The notes: a model not told the origin generated them from the sequence alone. Counted from the stretch's first letter, positions 10,490-22,675 are shown. The stretch: 64,000 nt of DNA from Armillaria gallica (GCA_037576215.1 JBANDB010000007.1:2759001-2823000), one strand, 5' to 3'. Translations and numbers: made by a program.

Positions 10490-11640
10490 ACCGCTGAGTA
10501 ACAGAAAATACTCACAAACGAAGTTGGTGATTCACGGAGAGGTGAATCGGGCGTGCAGACCGGATAAACCCGGGCTTCCTTTCCAACTCGCCGCGACGTT
10601 GCTTTTTGCATTCTCTGGCATTCCGTTTTCTCAGCTTGCATTTAATGGCAAGTCAGCACCCTTTGCTGTACGGTTGCATTACATCAACTTCATCGATACC
10701 ATTCAAAGACCAGCAGGAGAAAAACTGGCGCGCATTCAAGCTTGTATTGTTCGAGTGAGGGCGAGGTTCTTTCCTTCGTTCTGACACTGTACAACGCTCG
10801 AGATAATGTTGTGCGAACACCGTTATTCTGATAACAATACTGTTCTTTTAACGTGTTTGCAGATCCCTTGTCGGCCCGTGACGCGTGAAGCTTTGAAGCT
10901 GAAGATGCAACACCCCATCTCGGCCATATACAGACACCAATTGCCGCTTCATAAGGCTTATGCGAATCCGTATTCCTTCATTTTATTTGTCCGCCAGACG
11001 AATCTCACTTCCAGTCTCTTTTACTCTTCATCAATGGCCTTTACAAGATACTGGGGGAATGGCTTGCATATTGACCATCGTCTCCGAAGAGTTGGACCCC
11101 TCTCTTCGCTTCGACCCAGATGCACATATCTGGGCTAAGTTGAAGGAGAAAATTATGTAGCAGTGAGACATGGCCGGAAAAGCGATAGGGTGAAGGTGAG
11201 TATGGATTCAATACGACCACGTTTGACGCTTTAAACCGGACAAGCTATCAAGAATACCGACGCTCAAGGACGTGAAAAGCAGAATGTACTACAATTGGAC
11301 GACCGCGCGACTAACTGGACTCTGCCTGCCGGTTATACAATGCAATTCGTTGCTTCTGCGAAAAACGACATCAGTCACTATATACCAAGACGGCCTGGAT
11401 CTCAACACATAGCACCTTGCAATGTGACAATAGAACCATTCCCTTTTCCTCCGAAGACCTCAGATATATTAGTACAGTCCTCAGCAGCATCATGACATTT
11501 ATCTCTTTCTAACGTAAGTAGTCCTCGAAATGCTACGCGAGATGAATACTGAGATGTCTTTCGCAGTGGTAGCGGAACATATTGCATCATGTTTCATTTT
11601 CATACCGCCTTGTTCGCATAGTAGCCGAATCTATAATCAC
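10490..11640. repeat. Repeat block R, copy 2 (unit 1, NLR side)
   Basis: This copy is very close to 40,960-42,090. Plus-strand frames (about 10,482-10,784) hold a segment beginning RPDKPGLPFQLAATL that is repeated in unit 3, followed by stops. It ends where the 2.29 kb insertion begins. Confidence 0.6.
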
Positions 11641-11674
11641 CACCATCCTTGGCGATTTCCACCCCCTCTCCTAC

Positions 11675-11924
11675 GTCGCAAGGCTACCGCGCTACGACAG
11701 AAGGAGAAACTCAGTGATAGACTCAGACTGAAAGGATGGTAGGAGAAATTGTAAAAAAGAAAAAAGAAAAAAGGGGCGTCGCAAGGCTATCGCGCTACGA
11801 CAATGGCGTTTGAAGCGTGCTTATGCACTGCAACTTCGCCACACCATTTGGTGTTGTCCTCTTCCGTCCCAAGGCTACCGCGCTACGACGAAGGGGGAAG
11901 GTCGCAAGGCTTCCGCGCTACGAC
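11675..11924. repeat. Four copies of a 24-nt motif with GTCG/CGAC ends
   Basis: Copies lie at 11,675-11,698, 11,778-11,801, 11,866-11,889 and 11,901-11,924. The consensus is GTCGCAAGGCTACCGCGCTA followed by CGAC. Copies differ at one or two positions. Spacing is irregular, so this is not a simple tandem repeat. A 17-nt core recurs at 62,562-62,578. Confidence 0.8.
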
Positions 11925-12128
11925 CGCCCCATCTTACTGGCACTGGCCTTTAAGCCTTCAGGGCTGATAACTGCCCCACTGTGCAAATGGCATGCCTGAT
12001 AGCCAACCTGCTCTCCACTCTCGTGCACTGGGTTCTCTCAGTCCGAGGTAGGGATTTTTGGAATTTCGATTGGACGGTGGGGGGTGGCCGTTACATGGCC
12101 CGTGCGCATGCATTCACGTGGCGTGCCG

Positions 12129-13550
12129 CATCAGGGAAAAGGCCGCGAGATCCTAAGGTGTTACGATGTTCAAAATACATTATAATATACATAATCCATT
12201 GTAATAGATCACAACGGAAACTCGGGCATTAAAATAGTGTTACAATTCCATCACAATACTGTCTTAATATAGCTCTAATACGCTCCCAAGCATAGTGTAA
12301 CTCACCGACAATGCAATTATATTCGGCTACAATACTGTAGATCACCCATGGAAGAGATAGGAAAAATCAATGTATATTGCGACTTGTAAATACATACATC
12401 CGTAAACGATACATGCCGGGACAATACGACAACCGAGAATTTGAAAATGCTTTCCTTCCCGTACCCGAAGAAATGTTTCGGGTTGATACGAGCCATATAC
12501 CAATGGACCCGCCTTCCAACGCTCACTGTACATTATTCAGGACTAAAGGAAGAAAACAATGAGTCTTTGGATAAGGCACAGGATTTCAGATAACATACAT
12601 TGCAACGTTGAAGCTAGCAACGAAAGCTTCATTGACAAATGCCGCACATACCTGTAGAGACAATTATTAGAAGGCAGAGGAAAGTAAGATAGATAGACGT
12701 ACTGAAACATTGTCAACGGGCTTCAACTTGTTGATGAATGTATCGGCGCTGACCTACAACGAAAATAAGCATAAAAGAAGGCAAGAAAGGCGTACCATAA
12801 CTGCGTCGGGAGAAGAACGGAACCTATGATGAACATAAGTGACTGAAGCCCATGTAAGAGATAACGAAGTACGCACCACGTTGGCCATCTCAACAGTACA
12901 AGAGCCCGTGTACTTCCAGCGAAGGGGTCGCAAAGTTACTGCTGCAGACATAAGCAATACTGGATGAAGGGAAAATATAGGCACATCAGACATACCTTAA
13001 GAACAGAGAGCTACTTACTTACATGACTAGGAGTCCGTTCGACGTGGTGTGAGGCAAGGATGTTGGTTTATGAGACGAGTCACCGAGGATGTCAAAGTAA
13101 AAGGACAAGTCCAACCAACTTCCGTATTAGGACGGAGCGTGGTTTATCAACAATCTCTAAGCGGAGTTTGAATATTGTTACTTCTGCATTACATATATTT
13201 GCCCCTGGTACGAGGCCAGGTTCGGCCAACAAAGCACCTGTAATAAACTTGCATATACTTACGGCTATCGATGTACTTGCTAAAGACTTGTAGAAGGCTT
13301 TATGGATGCTCATACAGTCTTGTCATTATATCACAGCCCACCTATAATATAATTATTACTATGTCACAATGGGCAGAATCCAATGCAACGAATTATGCAG
13401 ATTACAATACAATTGGCAGCAGATTCTGACCTATTGTGAGCGGTTTGCCGTATTATGATTGAATTGAAATCGCCTGAAATAATGATGACTCATTATGATC
13501 GGCAAAATCTGCCGTAACCAATTACAATTTTTCCGTCATTTTCCTGATGC
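12129..13550. repeat. Core with short terminal inverted repeat
   Basis: The left end, GCATCAGGGAAAA, is matched in inverted orientation by the right end, TTTTCCTGATGC. The inverted match is only about 12 nt, so support is modest. Flanking GTGG/CCAC-like sequence may extend it. It could be a small DNA transposon nested in the larger insertion. Confidence 0.3.
12586..12753 (-). CDS. 3' exons of an unidentified intron-rich gene
   Basis: Two minus-strand exons fit exactly: 12,703-12,753 (17 codons, VSADTFINKLKPVDNVS) and 12,586-12,651 (21 codons and TGA, starting VCAAFVNEAF). They are joined by a 51-nt intron with GTACGT and CTACAG ends, and all phases are zero. Further exons must lie upstream, toward 13,313, where candidate splice sites are frequent (GTAAGT at about 13,023, GTGCGT near 12,878), but I could not phase them with certainty. 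The protein is not recognised. It lies inside the insertion and may be its cargo. Confidence 0.35.
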
Positions 13551-13917
13551 GCGTGGCTCTCCCCACTGCGCTCTCTCCTTTGCAAATTGCCCTCGGGGTG
13601 TCCGTCTGTGTGGGAACTATATCCCAGCTGGAAGGCGAGGGTGCGATCCCTGACGCACCTCCTCCTTCCCCTACTCCGTTCCTTTATTAATTATTCACCA
13701 ACCTACCGCCGAGGCCGTGAGGGAGTACTCATGAGGGGGCTTGACCATAGCGGCAGAGCGTAGGAGTGGTTCGGTACCGTAGCAGTTGCATTCCTCACTA
13801 GATATATTAGACATACAGTAGCTAGTGTAGATGTATCCGGGGGACTGTAGTACGGACGCCGGCACGCTTCTGTTGAGGAGCACCGTCGGGTAATAAAACT
13901 TCCTTCCTTCCCCCCCT

Positions 13918-14721
13918 TCCCCAAGCGAAGAACCCCTTTCTTATCGTAATCGACGTCCTACGTCAGGAAGAAATACGAATTATTGATTGGTATCTGTCTG
14001 ATCTTGAATACGAACCCCCTATTCAGTTCCTTCCACCGGTTCTTCGGATGATTGAGCTAGATCACCCGGCATCTGTAGTTGGCTCAAGTTACGCAAATGC
14101 CCAACAGCAGTGGTGGCTGTGGGTGATAGGGTCATGAAAGTGAATCCCCCTATACGAGGACGTCCTCTCCGCGCATCCTAACTATCTATACGCAGAGCTC
14201 CTCGACACCTCTCGATTTGACTCGTGAACCCTTCAAATGGCCGCGCGTGGGTGTTCATCCTAGTTGATATCTAATCGGGCGCTAATCAACAGTTTCTAAG
14301 TCCATAGTCCCGGGCCTTGGTGCTTTACCTTCGAACTACTGTGCCTAATGCTCGCGAAGGAAACGAAATGAAAAGGCTTTGTCGTTAACAGCAGACCACC
14401 TAGGATAGCCGGGATCCGTAGAGTCTGAGTTGAGAGTTTATGCATCCTTGTCCGATGCTGCAGTTCCTTCATCTTGCTATCTCCTTTTTGCGAAATTACA
14501 TCTGTGGCGCATCGAATCATGGCTATGGCGTATCCTGTGGTTTCCTTTATCTCGGCAGCAACATAGTCGCGGTCACAGCATCTTTTCATATCGAAGCGGC
14601 TGGAATCCTGTAGACAAGTCGAAGCTATGATGCTGTCAGACACGCATTCACCGCGTGGTGTACATATATACAGCGCCTTCCCTTCCACTGGACCTCCATC
14701 GTCAAGTGTGTGAACATTGAA
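13918..14721. promoter_or_regulatory. Conserved 5' region of NLR-A
   Basis: These 800 bp match 42,092-42,898 in front of NLR-C closely, and 28,990-29,497 in front of NLR-B more loosely. The region presumably holds the promoter and 5' UTR. A 177-codon minus-strand frame here (14,296-14,829) overlaps the first NLR exons and is not kept in the other copies, so it is ignored. No specific regulatory site could be assigned. Confidence 0.45.
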
Positions 14722-17700
14722 ATGGACAAACGGTAAGTCCCCTTCGCGATCCTTAGATTCACTTTTACTCATAGATGACGGCAGATATCGCTTCCGTAGG
14801 ATCAAAGGTATAGTCACCTCTACTTTCACATCTGCGGGCTTTCTGCTAAGTGCTCTTATGACCCAGCGATCGAACTACTCAACCTACCCCCGGAATGGGA
14901 TGAACGGTCATACTATCTCACTATTTTAACGGGAGAATGCTACACAAAGACCAAGACATACAAAGTGAAGAAGAAAGAGCGTGGGACAATCCCAATTCCG
15001 AAATGGACGATCAATCTCAATCTGTGAGGGCACTACCATACCATTTGAGTCGTATCTCATCACGTATCCAGGAGCGACATCAACGAGAGTCAGACATTTG
15101 AAGTAGATATACACTGCTGTCAGGGCGAGAGAGTTAGAAGTCTTGGATTTGCTCAAGCATGGATCCAAGATATTCTGATAGGCGAAAACGACAGTGAGTA
15201 CCTGTACTCTATACTGTCACCATCTAAGATTTATGCGCTAGCTGTCATCATACCCATGTATTGCAAGTTTTCCTGCCCCAACGCCTCCTTGAAAATCTTC
15301 CGGGAAGATGCCACCGACTATTCTCCGATCACACAATCGGCAAGTGAGGACCAAGACATGTCGGCTGCACCCCAGAGCGGTCCATCGAATTTTATAGATC
15401 CCGAAAGTCAGGATACCTCAGACTTGTCGGGTTTCCAACTCCAGGCAATCTCTGCGACTTCGGTGGAAGACTATTGCGCAGCTGCAGGAAAGGTCGTCGG
15501 GGAAACCGCAAAGCCTAAAGATCCCTCGGAATGGATCTCTAAATTGATTGATGGCATCGATACTGCAAAGGACGTGATTGATGCATTCAAGGACGTGAGC
15601 AGCTTCCTTGCGATCAATCTCTAGGTTCTGATTTAGCATTGCCAGCTACACCCAGCTGCTTCGATAGCATGGGGCATCATTTCCTCTTGTGTTAATGTAA
15701 CAACTAGCCTTGTTGGGAGTAGGACGACCAGCTTACCATACTTTTTCGGACAGATCTTGAAGCAGCAGACAGTCCGAGATAAAACCGTACTCCGACTGTA
15801 CGAAACTATGATCACGACTTACAAGGAGGCGAGCGACGACCGCTTGCTGTGGCAGGAAAAGCAGTTGGAGTCGATCTATACATCGTTGTTCCAGATCACC
15901 AATGAGTGCGGTATGTTCATCAAGAGATATACAAACAAAAACCGCTTCAGTGTGTCCATCGTTCATTTATAAAACATTGATATCTAAGAACTATTTCAGA
16001 GCGTTTCTTTTCACTGAATGTGACACAGAAAGCGGAAGAATTCATTCAAGGGTTTGCAAATTTGCGGGAGCAGTTGGATTCGGGTGTAGCAAAGGACATG
16101 CTTGTCGTGACATTGGGTGTCAGAGCTAATGTTGATATACTTGGTACGTCCCTTTGAATTGCTCAAAAACGTGATCTAAACACAATCTGAGTAGCTATGA
16201 AGACATTGCTCCATGAACTAAGGCCCAGACAGGAACTTGGTCCCAAATCGACGTGTATGCCCGGTACACGCGTGGAAACTATCAACTACTTGTTGACATG
16301 GATTGCGGAATACGATGACGGCATCCTTTGGTGTAGTGGTCTGGCGGGGACGGGCAAAAGTGCGCTTGTCGGCACCCTCCATAAACTTCTCTCCTTTCAA
16401 ATGAGCGGCCGTAGTCACCTTGCTGCGTTCATTCGTTATGACAGGACAGAATACCGACACTCGTCAGAACTCATCACGTCTATTGCCTACTCTTTGGGCA
16501 TGTTCGATCAGCGCATAGGCAATGCCATCGCTAAGGCTTTGGCTGCATGCCGCACCGCAGCTAAAATGCCAGCATCCGAAGCACGTAGCCAATTTCGACT
16601 GCTCTTGCAGGAGCCATTGGAGACAATTCCGGAATTACAAGATGAAGGGCCTTTGGTTGTCATCATTGATGGTCTTGATGAAAGTGACATGTCAGAAGAG
16701 TTGCTGGAACTGCTTGTGGATGGATTTGGGCCAACATTACCATTCATGCGGCTCATTGTCTCTAGTCGGCCCGAGGAAAAGATTTCTCGTGCTTTCAAGC
16801 ATCGCCCGCAAGTCCATTGCTTTCCGCTGGATACCTCCTCAGATGAGGTGAAACATGATATATGGCACTTCATCCAGCAAAGGTTTGCCAGCATCAAGGA
16901 CAAGAGTGTCTGGGGCATATACAATGAGCAAGATGTTGTCACTCAGCTGGCTGAGCGGGCAAGCGGGTTGTTCATATGGGCGGCCACAGTCTGTTCGTTC
17001 CTGTGCAAATTTCCCGGTTCCCAGAGGCTCAAGGCGTTACTCGAAACTACGATTCCAGCAGATGCAATGGCGGCCCTGACGTCACTGTATCAAACCGCAC
17101 TGGATACCATCGTGTTGGAAGTATCCGGAACGAAGGAAGATGTCCAAGTCCAACGATGCATTCGTGCGGTATTAGGCGCCCTGATTGTTCGCAAGCGCAA
17201 GATGACGGTGTCTATGCTTCCTGAGCTTGTTATGCAAGCAGGAGACCCTTCAGCGCAGTACATCATTGACAAATTAGGGAGCGTGGTACAAGAGAGAAAC
17301 AGGAGTCTGGAGCTTATACACAAATCATTTGATGATTTTCTCCGGGATCATAGCAGATGCGGGGATGGATGGTTTATTGATGTCAAGGAGCATGAAAAGG
17401 AGCTTGCTCGGCGGTGTGTGTCATTTTTGACGATCCTTTCAGAGAAATGGATGCCACACACTGAAGACGATCAGGACCAGTTTTTTGGCATAATCTTTAT
17501 GTCCTCCACTGAGTGGGAGGGGATTCAGGAGAGTGAAAGGACTCCAGACTATGTTGCACTGCCTGAGGGCGCAGATTATGCTGTGAATGTTTTAGACTGG
17601 CATCCCGATGCATTCATTGAGCTTGGGGTCGACACTTACCGTGCCTTGTTTGAGCATCACTTCTTGCTCTGGTACACATTTTGCATGGCAGTCGGAACAC

Positions 17701-19250
17701 ACAGCGATGCGTACCCCTTAGGTAACCGTGCACTGCTCAAGATAATTTTCCAGGTCAACGTAAGCTATTCATGCTCTATGAATATACATGTAACACAACC
17801 TCATTGTTGCTTCCATCTAGGCTGAAGTTACAGACCAAAACCTTCGCACATGTTTCTATCATGCCTTCTTAATCTTTGGGCGGGTCATTGAATGTGATGG
17901 CTGTAGCTCGGTGAATGCAGGCATACCCTTGTCACCTTCCAACAACGTCATTTGCAGAGACTGGAAGGATTGTGGTATTAAAGCCCCTCTTGATAAGGAG
18001 CGCCTGCTGGCCCTTATACCTTGGAAGGTTGGCGTCGACCATGATCTGACCAGGACCTTGTCTGTATTTCAAGGCTCTCGATACATTCGATATGAGTGCA
18101 CGGAGGATGAGGACACTTTCCTACACAGGCTATGCTTCGGTGACGGTGTTCTACACTCCAGTGGCAGCTCTGTGCTGTTCAATATTGACACGGGGAGGAT
18201 AGCGGAAACACCATCTGAACCAATACTTTGCTTCCCCGATTTACCATCCTACAGCAACATTTCCTATGAGCAGATGGATGCTAGTGTTCAGATCATTAGG
18301 CTCGTGCAACTGCCGGATGACTTCGACTTCTCTCATCTCACTGGTATACAATACGAAGTCATTGAGAGGCGTGACACCCTTGATGACGATTGTGGCCATA
18401 GCACTGACAGCGGTGACAACACGACCATGTTCATCTCTATTGCCAATACTCAGACCTCTCACTGTGACAATTACCTGTTTCCTGGGTGGAGCAAGCACAG
18501 TTGCGATATAGTTCAATATGCACAGGGATTTTTCATTGTTGATAAGGATTTAGGTTCGATGCTTAAAGTCGAGCCAGGCACTGCTGGTACCAAGAAATGG
18601 ATGACCCTGGATGACCGCGAAAATATCCATGGGTTCACTGTCATGGAAGATGGATCTAGGTTGCTAGGATGGACGGTAGCCACAGACATGATATTGTTAC
18701 GAGAGTGGGAAACATCAACGGGTACTCTGCGTTCTGACCACATACACAGCAGGTTATAGTCTTTGTCATCTTTACGGCGATATTGACCATTTGGGATACA
18801 GGTTTTCCTGGTTTCAAAGCGGATGACGAGTGGATTTATGCCGTTAAGCGTGATAACGGTAAAGTTAACCATATTCGTTGCCAAATGTCGCCCGACGGCT
18901 CGAAGGTCGCCATTACCGATGAGGCAAGGTCGCAGACATGCATATTGGGAGTCACGTCCGGATCTGGTATGGATAATATCACGGAGCCTATAGAAGTTGT
19001 CGAAAATGTGTACGACTTGGTGTGGTTTCCTGATAGCAAGAGATTTGCCTACATTCGGAAACATGTAAAGGGGCATGGTTGGTGGTTGTGGGATGTTGTT
19101 GTTCGACGTCCTGCGAGCAGACAGAGCACAACGATTCACTGTTCGAGCGGCCCCGTTGATCACCGTCGAATATTTGTCACTGCCGATGGGTGCAGGGTTA
19201 TCACTCAGGACGACGAATCGTTCATGACATGGGACGTTGAGGATTTATAG
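14722..19250 (+). CDS. NLR-A: C2-NACHT-propeller NTPase, intact, 1,323 aa
   Basis: This is a STAND-class receptor-like NTPase, a family tied in fungi to non-self recognition and regulated cell death; the specific role is inferred. Eleven phase-consistent exons: 14,722-14,732, 14,785-14,807, 14,867-15,023, 15,072-15,193, 15,242-15,594, 15,646-15,696, 15,754-15,949, 16,000-16,143, 16,195-17,759, 17,821-18,721 and 18,802-19,250. Residues about 12-105 resemble a C2 domain (KTKTYKVKKKERG; FAQAWIQDILIG). Residues 223-239 hold LHPAASIAWGIIS, a hallmark of the helical region before NACHT in fungal NLRs. Walker A is GLAGTGKS (401-408), Walker B VVIIDGLDESD (507-517), the arginine motif VSSRPEE (about 541-547), and LIHKSFDDFLRD (about 728) ends the NACHT module. 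The C-terminal 450 residues have scattered WD-like phrases (SPDGSKVAIT, WFPDSKRFAYI) and may form a divergent propeller. The start was chosen because the same ATG and splice pattern occur in all three copies. Confidence 0.85.
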
Positions 19251-19540
19251 AATATTCGTCTGTATTCAATATTGTACGATACATCTACCTCACTCGCGCT
19301 CCCCTGGCACCACGATTCGAAAATCATTGAGCGCCAATCAAGATTCAAGCATTAGGAAATAAGCCATACTGAAATTCAAGTTCAATTGAATTGAACGTTG
19401 TCTCCTGAACTTAGAAGACGACGATGGCAATAGTTCATCATAGCATAGATACACCCAGGATCGCAACGCCAAGCTCTCATGGTATTGCACAAGTAGTCAT
19501 CGAAGTTTAAGCAGTGGTTGTCCCTACGTAGTGTGTGAGC
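19251..19540. repeat. 3' flank of NLR-A, start of unit 2
   Basis: This flank is near-identical to 11-300 and 49,342-49,630. It contains the NLR 3' UTR and spacer. No poly-A signal could be chosen with confidence. Confidence 0.6.
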
Positions 19541-20260
19541 GCAAGGAAACAAACGAGACGAGGTAAGAAACGAACTTGTGGTGAGATGCTTTGATGGCAG
19601 CAACCTTGGCCTTCTTTTCAGAAACGCGCTTGACAATGAGAGCACTAAGAGATGGATTGGCGAGAAAACAGAAGCAGAAACAGAATACTCACTCATACTC
19701 AGACTTCTGCTCCTTCTGGTGCCCCAATGTTCTGCACTTGATGGAGCGGAGGTGCCGACAGCTCTGGAAATGGATGGGAGTAACAAGACGCTGAATCTTG
19801 GGAGCCTCTTCACGTTCTCCTTCTTCTCGCTCTTCACCTCCCAACAGATAACGGACTTGCGGACATCATCCTCCTTGGACAAGTTGAACATCTTGCGGAT
19901 GTTCGTCACCGGCTTGGGACTGAGGTGCTTGGGGAGAATGGTGTCAGTGAGGCTGGGGAGTTCTGAATTCGCGTCAGGACAAGTGGAAAACGAAGATAGA
20001 AGTGTACACACCAGCATCTCCCTGCTTCACGATGACCAAACTCAACACCGCGATATCCGAGTCCACTATGCATCCCCGGACAGACTTGCGCTTCCTCTCA
20101 CCCATCCGGCGAGTGCAATAGGACGAGTGACCGTCGGCCAACAACAGACGGATACAGTACACCCTGCTTCATCGAGAAACCCTACTTGTCATTTCTTCCA
20201 GAATTTATACCTTGAGCTCGTCAGGAATGCTTCGACCTGGGGTGCTGGGATGCTATTGGC
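19540..20260 (-). pseudogene. RPS6: Ribosomal protein eS6 pseudogene, copy 3
   Basis: This is the best preserved eS6 relic. Minus-strand pieces run [10 protein letters not shown] (about 20,165), [11 protein letters not shown] with [13 protein letters not shown] and [11 protein letters not shown] (about 20,150-20,010), then LPSLTDTILPKHL and [13 protein letters not shown] (about 19,960-19,860), then in another frame the KRR...[10 protein letters not shown] part, and finally LIVKRVSEKKAKVAAIKA (about 19,640-19,585). Two introns remain (about 20,010-19,960 and 19,714-19,667). It shares the deletion after KKENVK with copies 1 and 5. No intact start exon is present. Confidence 0.88.
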
Positions 20261-20319
20261 ACATAGACCTGCTTGGTTTTAAATGAGCAGCCTGACCCCT
20301 AGGACCGCTGATAAGGAAA

Positions 20320-21590
20320 GAAGAGGAACGAAGTCAGTGGTTCACGGGAGAGGCGAGTCAGCGTGCGGACCGGATGAATCCGGGCTAAGTTGCTTTCTCT
20401 GGCATTCCATTTCTTCACTTCTCATTTATAGCAGGCCAGCCTCTGCTTTACGGCGATACACTCAAATTATTGTTCGAGGCTTCGAGCGAGTGCACGGTTC
20501 ATTCCTCTATTCTGACATCGATGTACAACACCGTGACTGGAGATAATCCTCTGCGCACATGATAACGATACTGCGCTTTCAACATGTCTTCCTCCTTTTC
20601 TGCTCGTGCCGCCATACCCTCGGACCTGGTCAGCGGTGCGCCTGCCTGCCTAGGCGTTATGGGAAATCTGGACAATTTTGGACCTCAAGGTCACCGGTGC
20701 TTAGCGCTTAGCACTCATGGCTCCGTTCCAGCGAGCGAGTCGAGTCGGGACGCATCATCAATGTTCCAGTGTCGTGCCCTGCGCCTCGTACAGCTTCAAA
20801 CCCGCTTTTCTCCATGGTATTTGTCGGCCAGGCGTTTCCTACTTCACGATTTTCTCTCTTCTGCTCTTCATCCATAGCCTTGGCAAGATGTCGTGAAACA
20901 GTTTGCATGTTGACCTTCTTCGTTGAGAAGTCGGACTGCTCTCATCGCTTCTGGCCGGTGTGACCTTCTCTTTTATAGTTATTTACGATGTATAGTATCA
21001 GGACTAAGATGATTAGTTTCAAGGCTTTGACGGGAAGGCGACACGGTACAGGTGAGTACAGTTCACTGTAGCCGCACCTGATTCCTGATAAATGACAGTA
21101 GATCAAGATATCGATACTCGAATACGTGAAAAGGGGAATGTGCTACAGTGGGACAAATACGTGACAAACTAGAGTCTGCCTGCCAGTTATATATGCCGTC
21201 AGTGCATACTTCTGTTGCGGACGCCGATGTGAAGCTTCTGCAAGAAACGACAGCACCAGGATGGCATGGATTTTGACATATATATCACGATCTTTCAATA
21301 TGGAATAGAATCATTCTCTTTACCTGTGAAGACTTCAAACATCAGTGCTATCCTCAACACGATGGAGATATATATCCCTTCCCAAATGAGGTACGTAGCA
21401 TTTCGAAGTATCCGAGATGAAAATTTGAATACTGAATTAATCTTCTCTAAACACGGCAGTGTAACATCGCGATTTGTCTTCATTGCACCTTGTCCGTATG
21501 CAATGAGAAGAACTCTTTTCTTGTAGTCGTCTCTGTTTAGTAGCCCCACCACGAAGTGAGTCTCATGGATTCCCTTTGACCACCCATTTT
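20320..21590. repeat. Repeat block R, copy 3 (unit 2, eS6 side)
   Basis: The block starts with the 'ggaccggatgaatccgggct' variant of the R opening and ends near the 'ccttgtccgtatgcaatg' version of its 3' end. Only short frames are present, and no gene is callable. Confidence 0.55.
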
Positions 21591-21592
21591 AC

Positions 21593-21654
21593 AAAAATCG
21601 TGTTGGGGCTCGAGCCTGTGTATACCGACCATACCAATATACTACCAGAGAGTT
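21593..21654 (-). ncRNA. tRNA-headed module 2a
   Basis: This is the syntenic copy of module 1a. The minus strand shows the A box TGGTAGTATATTGGT, B box GGCTCGAGCCC and a T5 run about 5 nt after the head. No hairpin is present. Confidence 0.4.
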
Positions 21655-21809
21655 TGAATTCACGTTCGTTGATATCACTCGAGTGACGGCTAGCATCAGA
21701 CATGTGCATAGACGTTTAAGCCTCCAAAGCAGTCAAATCTAAGGTGTAAGAATAATAACCGGACACGTCCGCCCGGCGCCGTTGGTTGGTGAGCATTAAT
21801 GAAATAAAG

Positions 21810-21930
21810 AAAAACACAACATACGCCCTCCTGACCGCCAGGAGGGCGTATGTAGCGATCTCTCTCGTTGGGAATCGAACCTAACACGAGAAAGCATTGT
21901 GGATGCTTCCCGGTACGCCATCAGAGAGTT
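21810..21930 (-). ncRNA. tRNA-headed hairpin module 2b
   Basis: The B box is GGTTCGATTCC on the minus strand. A perfect 11-bp stem joins 21,821-21,831 and 21,841-21,851, and a T5 run follows. The stem is one pair longer than in module 1b, and the loop differs. The upstream box is at about 21,968-21,985. Confidence 0.5.
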
Positions 21931-22229
21931 GTTATTACTATAGGGGGGTCTCAATGTGAGCTATCCGTCATTTATGTAAACTGTGCGTAGCTCATTGAGT
22001 CGGAGAGTGGCCGCTGTTGAGTTACGTTGATTTTCTTGAGGAACCACCTGAAATGTGGGTGTCTGTATACTAGAGTCGAAGAGGCACTCGAATTCACAAG
22101 AGGACGTGAATAACGAGAATCTGTAAGCTTACGCTGGCGGATAAATGAACCAAATTAGATTCAACATGAAAAAAAGAGTAAAACTTACTGTCCAAGGGTC
22201 AAATCCGGGAGGAAGTATCCCTTCCTAGC

Positions 22230-22350
22230 AAAAAGTGTCGCAACGCACACCCTCTCGTCATTGGGAGGGCGCGCGCTCCGACCTCTATGGCTGAGAGGTG
22301 AGCCCAGCCATCGCAGCCCACGCTTCGCCGATATGCCAAGAGAGAGGTGA
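22230..22350 (-). ncRNA. tRNA-headed hairpin module 2c
   Basis: This copy of module 1c has a weakened B box (GGGCTCACCTC) and a shortened stem (ccctc/gaggg), but keeps the T5 run. The upstream box is at about 22,387-22,400. It is probably decaying. Confidence 0.4.
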
Positions 22351-22675
22351 GCATATTCAGTGTCGCTGGTCCCATATCGCCGTGGTGATCCGTTTAGGTA
22401 AATGGATCCGCGTCTGCAAAGTACATGCCGCCTTGGAACTTCGTAGCATAGTTTGAATCGATGGATTAAAGCTACAGTACACTTCGTTGGAATAAAACAA
22501 CGCGTATTGTTAGAAGATGGAAAATGCATAGAAGTTTGCGCTGCGTAAGAAATCGATAAGTGCGAGGTCGAAGATGAAAACGAACTGCGAGGTTCAGAAA
22601 GAACTATTGAGTGCGAGGGTTTGCCCGAAGTTACAGGAATAGTCAGTCTTCCCAATACCAGAAGAAGTATGAAGC

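Larger units (their letters stand above)
11631..13917. mobile_element. 2.29 kb insertion upstream of NLR-A
   Basis: Unit 3 runs straight from the counterpart of about 11,630 to the counterpart of about 13,918 (junction near 42,092). Unit 1 has 2.29 kb more, so this is an insertion here or a deletion there. It contains four 24-nt repeats, a core bounded by short inverted CATCAGG/CCTGATG sequences (about 12,129 and 13,543), and spliced exons on the minus strand. No clear target-site duplication was found, and the class is unknown. Confidence 0.5.

Noticed and set aside
11675..11924. CRISPR-like array
   Set aside because: The four 24-nt repeats have irregular spacing and the genome is fungal.
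14296..14829. 177-codon minus-strand gene
   Set aside because: It overlaps the first exons and promoter of NLR-A and is broken in the near-identical region before NLR-C.
16218..16942. Minus-strand frames opposite the NACHT exon
   Set aside because: Antisense shadows of a strongly conserved plus-strand coding exon.
17760..17825. NACHT frame extension after the FQVN codons
   Set aside because: It runs into a conserved intron (GTAAGC to CATCTAG) present at the same place in all three copies; the frame is open there by chance.
18722..18801. Separate small gene starting just before the last NLR exon
   Set aside because: A phase-consistent intron of 78-80 nt joins exon 10 to exon 11 in A and B, so the last part belongs to the NLR gene.
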